Shown one piece after another: positions 34,296-42,428 of a stretch of 64,000 nt of DNA; the first letter of the stretch is position 1; every line of letters starts with the position of its first letter. Source of the DNA: Agromyces sp. LHK192 (GTDB taxonomy: Bacteria; Actinomycetota; Actinomycetes; Actinomycetales; Microbacteriaceae); assembly GCF_004006235.1 (NCBI RefSeq), contig NZ_CP034753.1, positions 62,001 through 126,000 of the forward strand, in the 5' to 3' direction. Under the pieces are notes generated by a model. It searched no databases, was not told the DNA's origin, and saw nothing but the letters and a program-made list of their open reading frames with translations. The position numbers and the translations under genes are program-made.

Positions 34296-35654
34296 ATGAC
34301 CCTCGTCGAACCGACGACCCCGACAACCTCGACCGTGAGCGACGATCGCCTCGACGGGCTCCCCGTCGTGATCATCGGAGCCGGGCCGATCGGGCTCGCC
34401 GCTGCGGCGAACCTCGTCGAGCGGGGCATCCCGTTCGAGATCCACGAAGCCGGCGACAGCGTCGGCGACGCGATTCGACGATGGGGGCACACCCGACTGT
34501 TCTCGCCATGGCGCCACCTCGTGGATCCCGCATCGCGACGCCTGCTCGAGCCCACAGGCTGGCAGCACCCCCAGGAGGACCGCCTGCCGACCGGCGCCGA
34601 ACTCGTTTCGGAGTACCTCGAGCCGCTGGCCGCGCTTCCCGCGATCGCCGGGCACATCGTCACCGGATCCACCGTCGTCGCCGTCAGCCGCGACGGCGCT
34701 GATCGGACCCGCACGACGGGCCGTGAGGGCACGCCGTTCGTGCTCCGCATCGACGGCGCCGACGGTGCCGACGAACGGCGAGCACGAGCGGTCATCGATG
34801 CATCCGGCACGACCCGCAGCCCGAACTCGCTCGGCTCCTCCGGCATCGACCCTCTGGGTGCGGAGACCGTGCGCGACCTGGTTACGTCCGCGCTGCCGGA
34901 CGTGCTCGGTCGCGACCGCGACCGCTTCGCCGGTCTCCACACCGTCGTGGTCGGGGCCGGGCACTCCGCGGCGAACACTCTGCTGGACCTCGCGGCACTC
35001 GCCGACGAAGCACCGGGAACACGCGTGACCTGGATCATCCGAAACCGTTCGGCGGTCCGCGTCAGCGCGTCCGTCGACGACGGATTGCCCGCGCGGGCGT
35101 CGATCGGCGGCCGCGTCGACCGCCTGGTCGCGACCGGACGTGTGCGACTCGTCGATCGCTTCGAGATCGAGCGCCTTCGTCGCGACGGCGACCAGGCGAC
35201 GCTCATCGGTCACCGCGGCGGAATGCCCGAGGAGGTCACCGCGGACGTGGTCGTCACCGCGACCGGATTCCGACCGGACCTCGGCCTCCTGCGTGAGATC
35301 CGGCTGGACCTCGACGAGGTCGTCGAGGCGCCGCGACGACTCGCACCGTTGATCGACCCGAACGTGCACAGCTGCGGCACCGTGCCCCCGCACGGCGTCG
35401 ATGAGCTGCGGCATCCCGAGCCCCAGTTCTTCATCGCCGGCATGAAGTCGTACGGCCGCGCACCGACGTTCCTCCTCGCGACCGGCTACGAGCAGGTCCG
35501 CTCGATCGCCGCGCACCTCGCAGGGGATCGGCGCGCGGCGGAGGCGGTCGAGCTCTTGCTGCCGGCGACCGGCGTCTGCTCCACCAGCCTCGGCGACACC
35601 GCCGCAGCGGACGCCTCCTGCTGCGGATCCGCCTCACTGGCGAGTTGCAATTGA
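34296..35654 (+). CDS. ArsO-like FAD/NAD(P)-binding flavoprotein
   Basis: A 452-residue flavoprotein monooxygenase-like enzyme. Two dinucleotide motifs are visible: GAGPIGLAAAANL near residue 30 for FAD and VVVGAGHSAANTLL near 215 for NADPH. A third motif ATGFRPDLG fits the flavin monooxygenase/thioredoxin-reductase-like group found in ars operons (ArsO/ArsT annotations). The C-terminus is unusual: five cysteines in the last 30 residues, including SCCGS and SCN, which may bind arsenite. It lies directly behind the ArsR operator and 48 bases before arsC. The exact reaction is unknown. Confidence 0.78.
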   Translation: MTLVEPTTPTTSTVSDDRLDGLPVVIIGAGPIGLAAAANLVERGIPFEIHEAGDSVGDAIRRWGHTRLFSPWRHLVDPASRRLLEPTGWQHPQEDRLPTGAELVSEYLEPLAALPAIAGHIVTGSTVVAVSRDGADRTRTTGREGTPFVLRIDGADGADERRARAVIDASGTTRSPNSLGSSGIDPLGAETVRDLVTSALPDVLGRDRDRFAGLHTVVVGAGHSAANTLLDLAALADEAPGTRVTWIIRNRSAVRVSASVDDGLPARASIGGRVDRLVATGRVRLVDRFEIERLRRDGDQATLIGHRGGMPEEVTADVVVTATGFRPDLGLLREIRLDLDEVVEAPRRLAPLIDPNVHSCGTVPPHGVDELRHPEPQFFIAGMKSYGRAPTFLLATGYEQVRSIAAHLAGDRRAAEAVELLLPATGVCSTSLGDTAAADASCCGSASLASCN

Positions 35655-35701
35655 GCACCGGAGATCCGCAACAGGCGGGAACGATCGGAGATGATGAAAC
35701 C

Positions 35702-36112
35702 ATGACCGCGAAGCCCACCGTCCTGTTCGTCTGCGTGCACAACGCCGGGCGCAGCCAGATGGCGGCCGGCTACCTGAGCCACCTCGCGGGCGACCGCGTC
35801 GAGGTGCGGTCGGCCGGATCCGAGCCGAAGGACGCCGTCAACCCGGTCGCCGTCGAAGCCATGGCCGAGCACGGCATCGACCTCGGCGCGAACGCCCCGA
35901 AGCTGCTCACGACCGATGCCGTGGCGGCATCCGACGTCGTCATCACGATGGGATGCGGCGACGCGTGCCCCGTCTTCCCGGGCAAGCGGTACGAGGACTG
36001 GAAGCTCGACGACCCGGCCGGGCAGGGCATCGACGCGGTGCGGCGCATCCGCGACGATATCCGCGCGCGCGTCGTGCAGTTGATCGCCGAGCTGGACGCA
36101 GCCCGGGGGTAG
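35702..36112 (+). CDS. arsC: Arsenate reductase, LMW-phosphatase type
   Basis: A 136-residue arsenate reductase of the low-molecular-weight tyrosine phosphatase family. The active-site loop is C11-VHNAG-R17-S, and cysteines in TMGCGDACPVFPG (near residue 82-88) would relay electrons; in actinobacteria this is usually with mycothiol/mycoredoxin or thioredoxin. It converts arsenate to arsenite. It follows the flavoprotein in the same operon. No arsenite efflux gene follows: the next gene is AraC-type. Confidence 0.93.
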   Translation: MTAKPTVLFVCVHNAGRSQMAAGYLSHLAGDRVEVRSAGSEPKDAVNPVAVEAMAEHGIDLGANAPKLLTTDAVAASDVVITMGCGDACPVFPGKRYEDWKLDDPAGQGIDAVRRIRDDIRARVVQLIAELDAARG

Positions 36113-36156
36113 CGGGCGATGCGGCGTCGCGGGCGGTTGCGCGCAGCGCGGAGGCA

Positions 36157-36171
36157 TCCGATCGCATCGGA
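36157..36171. promoter_or_regulatory. Short palindrome before the AraC-type gene
   Basis: Inverted repeat TCCGAT-CGC-ATCGGA in the gap between arsC and the AraC-type gene, about 60 bases before its start. Could be an operator or part of a weak terminator for arsC; position does not decide. Confidence 0.35.
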
Positions 36172-36231
36172 CCGCGATCATCGGGTACGTGCCCGCCCCA
36201 GCCGTGAGGCTGGAACGCGAAGGAGGCAACC

Positions 36232-37110
36232 GTGATCGGAGCACTGAACCGGGTGGTCGAGGCCGTCGAGGCCGACCCCGCAGCCGACGTCGACCTCGCC
36301 GCCGCCGCCGCAGAGTTCGGCACGACCGAGTACCACCTGCGTCGCATGTTCTCGTCGCTGGCGGGCATGCCGCTGTCGGAGTACGTCCGGCGGCGTCGGA
36401 TGACGCTCGCCGCCGCCGACCTGATCGGCGGCGCGTCCGAGCGGGACCTGCTCGACATCGCGGTACGGCACGGCTACGGCTCGACCGAGGCGTTCAACCG
36501 GGCGTTCCGCGCCGTGCACGGCGTCTCGCCGGCGGACGTGCGCCGGAACGGCGGCCCCCTTCGTGCGCAACCGCACCTCAGGTTCCGCCTGACCGTCGAA
36601 GGGAACTCACCCATGGACACCCGAATCACCGACCGCCCGTCGTTCCGCCTCATCGGACACGCCGCGCGGGTGCCGCTCATCCACGAGGGCGTCAACCCGC
36701 ACATCCAGGCGCACGTCGCCGCCCTGCCCGCGAGCGAGCACGCCCGGCTGAAGGAGCTCGGCGACACCGAGCCGGCGGGGCTGCTGCAGGTCAGCGCCGA
36801 CGTCGACCCCGACTACGCCGAGGGCAGCGAGCTGACCTACCTGCACGGCGTCGCCGTGCGCGCCGAGGCATCCGTGCCCGACGATCTCGACGTCATCGAC
36901 GTGGACGCGGGGGAGTGGGCCGTGTTCCAGGCCGAAGGCGCCTACCCGCAGGTGCTGCAGGAGACCTGGGCGGCGACCGCGACCGACTGGTTCCCGTCGA
37001 ACCCGTGGCGGCTGCGGGAGGGTCCGTCGATCGTCGCCGTGCTCGATCGGGCTCCGGACTTCAGCACCGCGACCTGCGAGCTGTGGCTGCCGGTCGAGCG
37101 CGCCGGCTGA
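36232..37110 (+). CDS. AraC regulator with GyrI-like effector domain
   Basis: A 292-residue regulator with an N-terminal AraC double HTH (residues about 5-105: EYHLRRMFSSLAG, then AFNRAFRAVHGVSPADVR) and a C-terminal GyrI-like ligand domain (about 120-290). This order is the Rob/SoxS-like multidrug-sensor layout. The GTG at 36232 follows AAGGAGG. Any inducer is unknown; no neighbouring transporter faces it. Confidence 0.9.
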   Translation: MIGALNRVVEAVEADPAADVDLAAAAAEFGTTEYHLRRMFSSLAGMPLSEYVRRRRMTLAAADLIGGASERDLLDIAVRHGYGSTEAFNRAFRAVHGVSPADVRRNGGPLRAQPHLRFRLTVEGNSPMDTRITDRPSFRLIGHAARVPLIHEGVNPHIQAHVAALPASEHARLKELGDTEPAGLLQVSADVDPDYAEGSELTYLHGVAVRAEASVPDDLDVIDVDAGEWAVFQAEGAYPQVLQETWAATATDWFPSNPWRLREGPSIVAVLDRAPDFSTATCELWLPVERAG

Positions 37111-37177
37111 GACGACGGATGCCTCGTCGGCATCGTGCGTCGATTGCGGTGCCGGCCGGGGCGCCGGCCGTCGTCCG

Positions 37178-37825
37178 TCAGGGCATGTGCGTGCGCACGG
37201 CGTCGAGGAATCCTGCCGGGTCGTCCGTCCAGAGGCGGATGACCTCGACTTCGTGGATGCCGCCCTTCGGCGGCCGCCCCGGCAGTCCGACCGCGGTGGG
37301 CCGTTCGAGCCGGATCTCGATGGACGTCTCGTCCTGGATTCGCAGTGACAGCTCGCGCAGGCCCTCGTGCTCGGTGAGCCGCGGCGTCTTCGGCGGGTCG
37401 ACCCTGCGGATGCGCTCGACGGAGGCGATGTCGTCCCAGTCGAACGCGAGGTCGATCTCCAGGCCGTCTCGGATGCGGACGCCCGCGGGTCCGACGACGT
37501 GCGGCCGCATGAAGTAGGCGCAGAGCAGGCCGATCATCCACGTCAGGCCCCAGATGCCGATGATGAGCACGACGATCCGCACGACCGGCCACCGGTGCAC
37601 GATCAGGTCGAGGATCGGGATCTCGAGCGCCGACAGCGCGATGAAGATGATCAGGATCGTGAGGACCGGCCGGTGGTACGAGAAGCCCGAGCCGCCGGGT
37701 TCGATCGCCGGCCGTCGGGCGATCGCGCGGCCGATGCTCTCGTAGATCCGCAGCTCCATCCGGAGGGCGCGGGCGGCGACCGACCAGACGGCCGGCCTCG
37801 TGGACTCGGTGCGCGTGGTGGTCAT
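37178..37825 (-). CDS. Two-helix membrane protein with PH-like domain, unknown
   Basis: A 215-residue protein: cytoplasmic N-terminus, two helices at about residues 55-75 and 83-103, then a soluble C-terminal region that reads like a bacterial PH/YcxB-type domain (VVGPAGVRIRDG, FDWDDIASVERI). Its ATG overlaps the upstream MarR stop by four bases, so it is cotranscribed with that regulator. Function unknown. Confidence 0.72.
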   Translation of the reverse strand: MTTTRTESTRPAVWSVAARALRMELRIYESIGRAIARRPAIEPGGSGFSYHRPVLTILIIFIALSALEIPILDLIVHRWPVVRIVVLIIGIWGLTWMIGLLCAYFMRPHVVGPAGVRIRDGLEIDLAFDWDDIASVERIRRVDPPKTPRLTEHEGLRELSLRIQDETSIEIRLERPTAVGLPGRPPKGGIHEVEVIRLWTDDPAGFLDAVRTHMP

Positions 37826-38343
37826 GATGCGCGGGCCTCGGAGTCGGCTGCGCCGTCGGCAGCGGCAGCGGCAGCGGCAGCAGGAGCGCTAGCGGTTTCG
37901 GCTCCGGCGGCGGCTCCGGCGACCATCGTCGCGAGCCGGTCGGCGATGGCGGCGATCGCCGTGCCGACCCGATCGCGGTCGGCCTCGTCGACCGCGTCGA
38001 GCAGCGTCGCGTTCAACTCGGCGTGCTCGCGCACCGTGCGGTCCATCACGGCCGCACCGGCGGCGGTGAGCTCGACGAGTCGTGCCCGCCGGTCGGTCGG
38101 GTGCGGAACCCGCTGCACGTACCCCGCGGCCTCGAGCGCGTCGACGAGCCCGGTGACGTTGCGTGGGCTGACGTCGAGCGTCGCGGCGATCGTGTGCTGC
38201 GCGACCGGGCCGGCGTGGTGGATGGTCCACAGCACGCCCATGCGAGCGGCCGAGAGCTGGGTGCCGTCGTACTCGCGGGACATGTCGCGCTGGAACAGGT
38301 CGGCGATCTGCAGCAGGCGGTCGAGGAGCAGCGGCTCGTGCAT
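37822..38343 (-). CDS. MarR-family regulator with Ala-rich tail
   Basis: A 173-residue MarR repressor. The winged helix runs at about residues 40-105 (VAQHTIAATLDVSPRNVTGLVDAL, wing with PTDRRARLVELT). The last 30 residues are almost all Ala, Gly and Ser (ASAPAAAAAAAADGA), probably disordered. Starts at the ATG at 38343. Its promoter region contains TTAGTACAC, also found upstream of the next MarR gene. Confidence 0.88.
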   Translation of the reverse strand: MHEPLLLDRLLQIADLFQRDMSREYDGTQLSAARMGVLWTIHHAGPVAQHTIAATLDVSPRNVTGLVDALEAAGYVQRVPHPTDRRARLVELTAAGAAVMDRTVREHAELNATLLDAVDEADRDRVGTAIAAIADRLATMVAGAAAGAETASAPAAAAAAAADGAADSEARAS

Positions 38344-38364
38344 ATCGTTACCTTAGTACACGAT
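38344..38364. promoter_or_regulatory. Possible MarR operator upstream of the Ala-tailed MarR gene
   Basis: ATCGT (38344-38348) and ACGAT (38360-38364) flank CTTAGTAC, directly before the MarR start. TTAGTACAC in it recurs at 38883-38891 before the neighbouring MarR gene. Weak symmetry; assigned by position. Confidence 0.45.
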
Positions 38365-38392
38365 TACCTGTATTCAGGAAATTCGACGCACG

Positions 38393-38854
38393 TCAACCCC
38401 GGTCGCGCACCGCGTCGATCACCTCGGTGAGGCGATCGCGCAACGCACCGAGCTCATCGAGGCTCATGCCCAGCCGGTCGACGACCTGCGGAGGGATGCG
38501 CAGCGCCTGCTCGCGCAGCGCGCGTCCCGCGTCGGTGAGCCCGACGTCGAGCGCACGGTCGTCGCGGGCGCTGCGCGCCCTCGTGACATAGCCCTGCGCC
38601 TCGAGCCGCTTGAGCAGTGGTGACAGTGTCGCCGGCTCGAGCTGCAGCGCGTCGCCGAGGTCGCGCACGGTGCGGGGGCTGCGCTGCCAGAGCGCGAGCA
38701 TCACGAGGTACTGCGGGTGCGTGAGTCCGAGCGGCTCGAGGATCGGTCGGTACACGCCGATCACGCCGCGTGCGGCGACCGCGAGCGCGAAGCAGACCTG
38801 GTTCTCGAGGGCCAGGACGTCGACGGATGCCTCGGCGTCGCGCGATTCGGTCAT
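38393..38854 (-). CDS. MarR-family regulator, OhrR-like
   Basis: A 153-residue MarR repressor close to the OhrR group: near the N-terminus NQVCFALAVAAR carries the single cysteine that, in OhrR proteins, is oxidised by organic hydroperoxides, followed by RPILEPLGLTHPQYLVMLALW. The winged helix follows (LGDALQLEPATLSPLLKRLEAQGYV, wing ARDDRALDVGLT). The ATG at 38854 is favoured over one eight codons earlier. No ohr peroxidase gene is adjacent, so the target is unclear. Confidence 0.85.
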   Translation of the reverse strand: MTESRDAEASVDVLALENQVCFALAVAARGVIGVYRPILEPLGLTHPQYLVMLALWQRSPRTVRDLGDALQLEPATLSPLLKRLEAQGYVTRARSARDDRALDVGLTDAGRALREQALRIPPQVVDRLGMSLDELGALRDRLTEVIDAVRDRG

Positions 38855-38882
38855 GCCACCAGTATGACGCGTGGGCAAATGA

Positions 38883-38894
38883 TTAGTACACTAA
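38883..38894. promoter_or_regulatory. Palindrome between OhrR-like gene and small Cys protein gene
   Basis: TTAGT-AC-ACTAA, perfect 5-base arms, in the 44-base divergent gap. Likely the operator of the OhrR-like repressor and able to control both genes. Confidence 0.6.
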
Positions 38895-38898
38895 CAAT

Positions 38899-39189
38899 AT
38901 GACCGCACGTGAGCGACCGCCATCGGATGCCTCGGGCCCGGCCGCGGGGTCGGCCTCGGCCTCGGAATCGGCCGCGGGGTCGGGCGTGCCTCGTCGCGGC
39001 TACGCCGGCTTCATCGACCGACTCAACGCCCGGCTCCTGCCTTGGCTCGGCCCGCCGCCGCTCGGCCCGTACGACGAGCCGGCTCCGGCGAAGGCGCCGC
39101 CCCCGCCCGTGTGCCCGCTCTGCTCGCGGCCGATGGCCGAGCACGTCATCGACCGCAGCGCACCGCGAACACAGCTGCACTGCCCCTGA
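38899..39189 (+). CDS. Small CxxC protein with disordered N-terminus
   Basis: A 96-residue protein: the first 35 residues are Ser/Ala/Gly-rich and probably disordered, then RGYAGFIDRLNARLLPWLGPPPLG, then a proline stretch and CPLCSRPMAEH with a final HC, which together could bind one zinc ion. Similar small proteins are frequent conserved hypotheticals in this group. The start at 38899 is five bases after the palindrome, so the message may be leaderless. Confidence 0.7.
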   Translation: MTARERPPSDASGPAAGSASASESAAGSGVPRRGYAGFIDRLNARLLPWLGPPPLGPYDEPAPAKAPPPPVCPLCSRPMAEHVIDRSAPRTQLHCP

Positions 39190-39345
39190 CGCGGTCGCGC
39201 TGAGCGACGCCGTCGCGGACCGCGCCCGCGCGGGCGACGTCGGGCTCGCGCGACACCTGCCCTCGGTAGGCTCGATCGTGCGGTCGTGATCCGCGGACGA
39301 CGGGGTCCGGCGGGGGAGTGCGACCACACGGAGGGAGGTGCGCGG

Positions 39346-40011
39346 ATGGGCTGGTTCGACCGGTTCCGCGGACGTCCCAAACGGCGCAAGTTCAAGCCGT
39401 TCGACCGTTCGGCACTGCCCGACCTGCCGCAGGCCAGCTTCGAGGAGATGGTCGAGGACGGCGTGATGATGGCCGAGGGCGCCGGCCGTCTCGCGCTCAA
39501 GAACCGGTTCATCGTGCAAGCGCTCCGCGGCGAGGAGCCGTACGACGACGATCGGGCCGTTGCCGCGGCGCGCGAGGTGCTGCACGAGCTCATCCAGGAG
39601 GCCGGTGAGAGTGCCGAGCTCTCGCATGAGGAGCGTGCGGCGGCGGCGAACCGCGAAGGGCGCTCGGAGCACCAGCACGACTACCACCGGGCCGACGTGC
39701 TCAACCTCCGTCGCCGGGAGCGGGTCTACGAGCAGGTCGCGGCGCAGCTCGCCAAGCTCCGCGAGGATCCGGCTTACCTGTCGGCGTTCGCCGTCCGCGC
39801 TCGGGATGCCGCGTGGGACGAGGTGGCCGGCGTCATCGAGCAGCGTCTCGACCGCGACTGGACCGAGTTCGAGATCGACGCCGAGTACGAGCTCGCCCGC
39901 GACCAGCGCATGATCGAGCTCGCCGAGGACCTCGACCTCGCCATGAAGCGCCACCGGCAGCGCCGGGAAGACCTCGACGCGCTCGAGGAGCCCTTCGACC
40001 TCTTCGGCTAG
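39346..40011 (+). CDS. Charged helical protein, 221 residues, unknown
   Basis: Not recognised. No membrane segment. Basic N-terminus (WFDRFRGRPKRRKFKPFD), then long charged, helix-forming stretches (HELIQEAGESAELSHEERAA; YEQVAAQLAKLREDPAYL) and an acidic end (EEPFDLFG). GGAGGGAGG precedes the ATG at 39346. Base composition matches the core genome, so it is not an obvious recent arrival. Confidence 0.72.
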   Translation: MGWFDRFRGRPKRRKFKPFDRSALPDLPQASFEEMVEDGVMMAEGAGRLALKNRFIVQALRGEEPYDDDRAVAAAREVLHELIQEAGESAELSHEERAAAANREGRSEHQHDYHRADVLNLRRRERVYEQVAAQLAKLREDPAYLSAFAVRARDAAWDEVAGVIEQRLDRDWTEFEIDAEYELARDQRMIELAEDLDLAMKRHRQRREDLDALEEPFDLFG

Positions 40012-40080
40012 CCACCGCCATCCGCGGCATCCGTGTCATCCGTGTCATTCGCGCCATCCGTCGCGTCTCCGCCATCCGCC
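40012..40080. repeat. Low-complexity CATCCG-rich stretch
   Basis: About seven imperfect copies of a unit resembling (G)CATCCGYG follow the stop codon of the preceding gene. The same core recurs in the iolB 3' end (58393-58438). No coding capacity is evident. Confidence 0.6.
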
Positions 40081-40095
40081 GCCCGTTCGTGCCCG

Positions 40096-40166
40096 TTTCA
40101 GGACTTCGCACGCCCATCAGGACCGAATCGCACATCCGGTCCTGAGCAGCTTCCGATCTCCTGAAT
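40096..40166. repeat. Dispersed palindromic repeat, copy 3 (left arm decayed)
   Basis: The right arm (GGTCCTGAGCAGC, then TTCCGATCTCCTGAAT) matches copies 1 and 2 almost fully; the left arm keeps its ends (TTTCAGGA, ATCAGGACCG) but has diverged in the middle. It lies about 130 bases before the iolE-like gene. Confidence 0.72.
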
Positions 40167-40211
40167 CGGGAGGGGTGCCGACGACCTCCGAGGCGGCCGG
40201 AGAGTGAACAT

Positions 40212-40242
40212 TGTCAGGTGCGGTTGTAAATATGTCAGAACC
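40212..40242. promoter_or_regulatory. Candidate GntR sites before the inositol-mannoside operon
   Basis: Two copies of a TGTCAG word, TGTCAGGTGC (40212-40221) and TGTCAGAACC (40233-40242), 21 bases apart, in the AT-richer promoter zone about 60-90 bases before the iolE-like start. Related words occur before the GntR gene (50993) and before iolC (61408). Assignment to the GntR repressor is inferred. Confidence 0.5.
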
Positions 40243-40298
40243 TAGTAACGTATCGACGTGAGGCGCGGAGCTGCGCCTGCTCTGTCGAGAGGACCCCC

Positions 40299-41207
40299 GT
40301 GATCCGCACCGCGAACGCGCCAGTCAGCTATGGCGTCTTCGAACTGTCGCGACCCGACCTCGTGCCGCTGCCCGATGGCGAGCAGCTCGCCGCGTGGGTC
40401 GCCGAAGCCGGCTACGACGGCGTCGACCTCGGCCCGCTCGGCCTGTTCGGCGACCGCGACACCCTGCCCGGCTTCCTCGGCCGCCACGGGCTGGCGCTCG
40501 CCGGAGGATGGGTCGACCTGCCCTTCGCCGGATCCGACGACGACTTCGAGGCCGCGATGTCGGGCCTCGACTCCGCGCTCGAGGTGTTCCGCGCCGCCGC
40601 GGCCGCGGCACCCGACCGTGCCCCGAAGCCCACCCTGGCCGACTCCGGCTCGGCCGAGCGCAAGGCCACCCCGGGCGGTGCTCCCGAGCTCGAGCTCGAC
40701 GGCGAGGCCTGGAGCCGCTTCGCGGCCCGCGTGCGCCGCGCCGCCGACCGCACCCGCGAGGCGGGCCTCGAGCCGACGTTCCACCACCACGCGAGCACCT
40801 ACGTCGAGACGCCGCGCGAGATCGAGCGACTCCTGGCCGACACCGACGTCGACCTCACGTTCGACACCGGCCACCTGCTCATCGGCGGCGGCGACCCGCT
40901 GCCCGACTTCACGCGCTGGAAGGACCGGATCAACCACATCCACCTGAAGGATGCCGACCGCGAGGTCCTGCGCCGCGCCGCCGGCGCCGCGGACCCGCTC
41001 CGCGAGGTCTGGTCGAAGCGCGTCTTCGTCGCGCTCGGCGACGGCGACCTCGACGTCGACCGCATCGTCGACGCGATCGTCGAGTCCGGCTACGACGGAT
41101 GGCTCGTGATCGAGCAGGACGTGATCCTCCAGGATGCCGCCGACGTCGACCGCGCCCGCCGCGACCAGGTCGCCAACCGCGAGCGCCTCCGGCGGTGGTT
41201 CGCGTGA
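40299..41207 (+). CDS. IolE-like inosose dehydratase/TIM-barrel isomerase
   Basis: A 302-residue xylose-isomerase-like TIM barrel. The N-terminal NAPVSYGVFE block is typical of IolE (2-keto-myo-inositol dehydratase) and its relatives. Metal-site residues are in THHH-like TFHHHAST (about residue 160), LTFDTGHLLIGGGD and HIHLKD. It would dehydrate 2-keto-inositol to the trihydroxycyclohexanedione used by IolD. The GTG start is supported by GAGAGGACC upstream. It opens the rightward operon and overlaps the next gene by four bases (GTGA). A sugar-phosphate epimerase role is the alternative. Confidence 0.82.
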   Translation: MIRTANAPVSYGVFELSRPDLVPLPDGEQLAAWVAEAGYDGVDLGPLGLFGDRDTLPGFLGRHGLALAGGWVDLPFAGSDDDFEAAMSGLDSALEVFRAAAAAAPDRAPKPTLADSGSAERKATPGGAPELELDGEAWSRFAARVRRAADRTREAGLEPTFHHHASTYVETPREIERLLADTDVDLTFDTGHLLIGGGDPLPDFTRWKDRINHIHLKDADREVLRRAAGAADPLREVWSKRVFVALGDGDLDVDRIVDAIVESGYDGWLVIEQDVILQDAADVDRARRDQVANRERLRRWFA

Positions 41208-42370
41208 GCGCAGCAGCGGCATCCGATCGCGTCCGTCTCGCCGTCATCGGGCTCGGCGGCATCAGCCAGAGCGTGCACCTGCCCCTCATCCGCCGGAACG
41301 CCGACCGCGTCGAGCTGACCGCCGTCGTCGACCTGTCGCCGAGCCGTGCCGAGTCGATGGCCCGCGCCGCGGGCACCGGCGTCGCGGCGTTCGCGTCCGT
41401 CGACGAGCTGCTCGCCGCGGTCGCCGCCGGCGACGTCGCGGTCGACGGCGCGATCCTCGCGACCTCGGGCTCGCACGCCCCCGACGCCGGCCGGCTCATC
41501 GCCTCGGGCATCCGCGTGCTCGCCGAGAAGCCGCTCGCCTTCACGCTCGAAGAGGTCGACGCGCTCCGCGTGATCGCCGAGGAGCGCGGCGTCGACCTGG
41601 CCGACTGGCTGCGCGTCGGGTACATGAAGGAGCACGACCCCGCGACGGCCGAGGCGTTGCGCCTGCTCGCCGACGCCGACCTGCGGTACGTCACGGTCGA
41701 GGTGCTGCACCCGGCCGACGGCGCGCAGCTCGCGTTCGCCAACCTCGCGCCCGCTCCCGACGACGTTCCCGCCGACGTGCTCGCCGGTCTCGTCGCCGAG
41801 ACGGATGCCACGGTCGCCTCGGTGATCGGCCAGGCCCCGGCTCCGCTGCCGAAGCTCTACACGAACGTCGTGCTGGGCTCGATCGTGCACGACATCAGCC
41901 TGCTCCGGCACCTCGTCGGCGGCATCGGCGAGGTCGACCGCGCGCTGCACTGGGGCGGGTTCCCCGGTTCGCTGTCGCTCGGCGGCAGGCTCGCCCAGCA
42001 GCCCGACGTGCCGTGGGCGATCGACTGGCATTTCATCCCCGAATACCCGGAGTACCGCGAGACCGTCACGTTCCACCACGCGACCGGCACGATCTCGCTG
42101 CGCTTCGCGGTGCCGTACGTGCTGAACGCCCCCACCGTGCTCACGGTGGTCGACGGCGTCGGCACGCTCGGCGCCCGGTCCGCCGAGTCCCGCTGGATGC
42201 AGGAGGAGGCGTTCGAGAACGAGCTCCGCGCGTTCGCGTCGCTCGTCGCAGACGACCCCCAGCCGGGGCCGTCGGCGGAGGCATCCGCCCAGGACATCGC
42301 GGTCGGACAGCGGATGATCCGCGCGATCGCCGAATCGTTCGGATCGCGGGTCGACCGCGACCGGGCCTGA
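41204..42370 (+). CDS. Gfo/Idh/MocA-family NAD(P)-dependent dehydrogenase
   Basis: A 388-residue oxidoreductase with N-terminal Rossmann fold (VIGLGGISQSVHLPL), the EKPLAFT motif near residue 113 whose lysine is catalytic, and SIVHDISLLRHL with the proton-relay histidine. In this operon its likely job is to oxidise inositol or an inositol glycoside to the 2-keto form (the IolG role), feeding the IolE-like enzyme encoded just upstream; no other inositol dehydrogenase is in the window. The GTG start overlaps the IolE-like stop codon. Confidence 0.85.
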   Translation: MSAAAASDRVRLAVIGLGGISQSVHLPLIRRNADRVELTAVVDLSPSRAESMARAAGTGVAAFASVDELLAAVAAGDVAVDGAILATSGSHAPDAGRLIASGIRVLAEKPLAFTLEEVDALRVIAEERGVDLADWLRVGYMKEHDPATAEALRLLADADLRYVTVEVLHPADGAQLAFANLAPAPDDVPADVLAGLVAETDATVASVIGQAPAPLPKLYTNVVLGSIVHDISLLRHLVGGIGEVDRALHWGGFPGSLSLGGRLAQQPDVPWAIDWHFIPEYPEYRETVTFHHATGTISLRFAVPYVLNAPTVLTVVDGVGTLGARSAESRWMQEEAFENELRAFASLVADDPQPGPSAEASAQDIAVGQRMIRAIAESFGSRVDRDRA

Positions 42371-42381
42371 TCACCCCCCCT

Positions 42382-42397
42382 GCCCGCGCGAGCGGGC
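42382..42397 (+). promoter_or_regulatory. Intercistronic hairpin before the binding-protein gene
   Basis: GCCCGC / GCGGGC six-base stem with a GCGA (GNRA) tetraloop in the 58-base gap between the dehydrogenase and the ABC lipoprotein gene. Hairpins at this place often protect the downstream message so that the binding protein is made in excess. Confidence 0.6.
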
Positions 42398-42428
42398 GAA
42401 TCCCACACCGAAACACGAGAGGTCGAAG

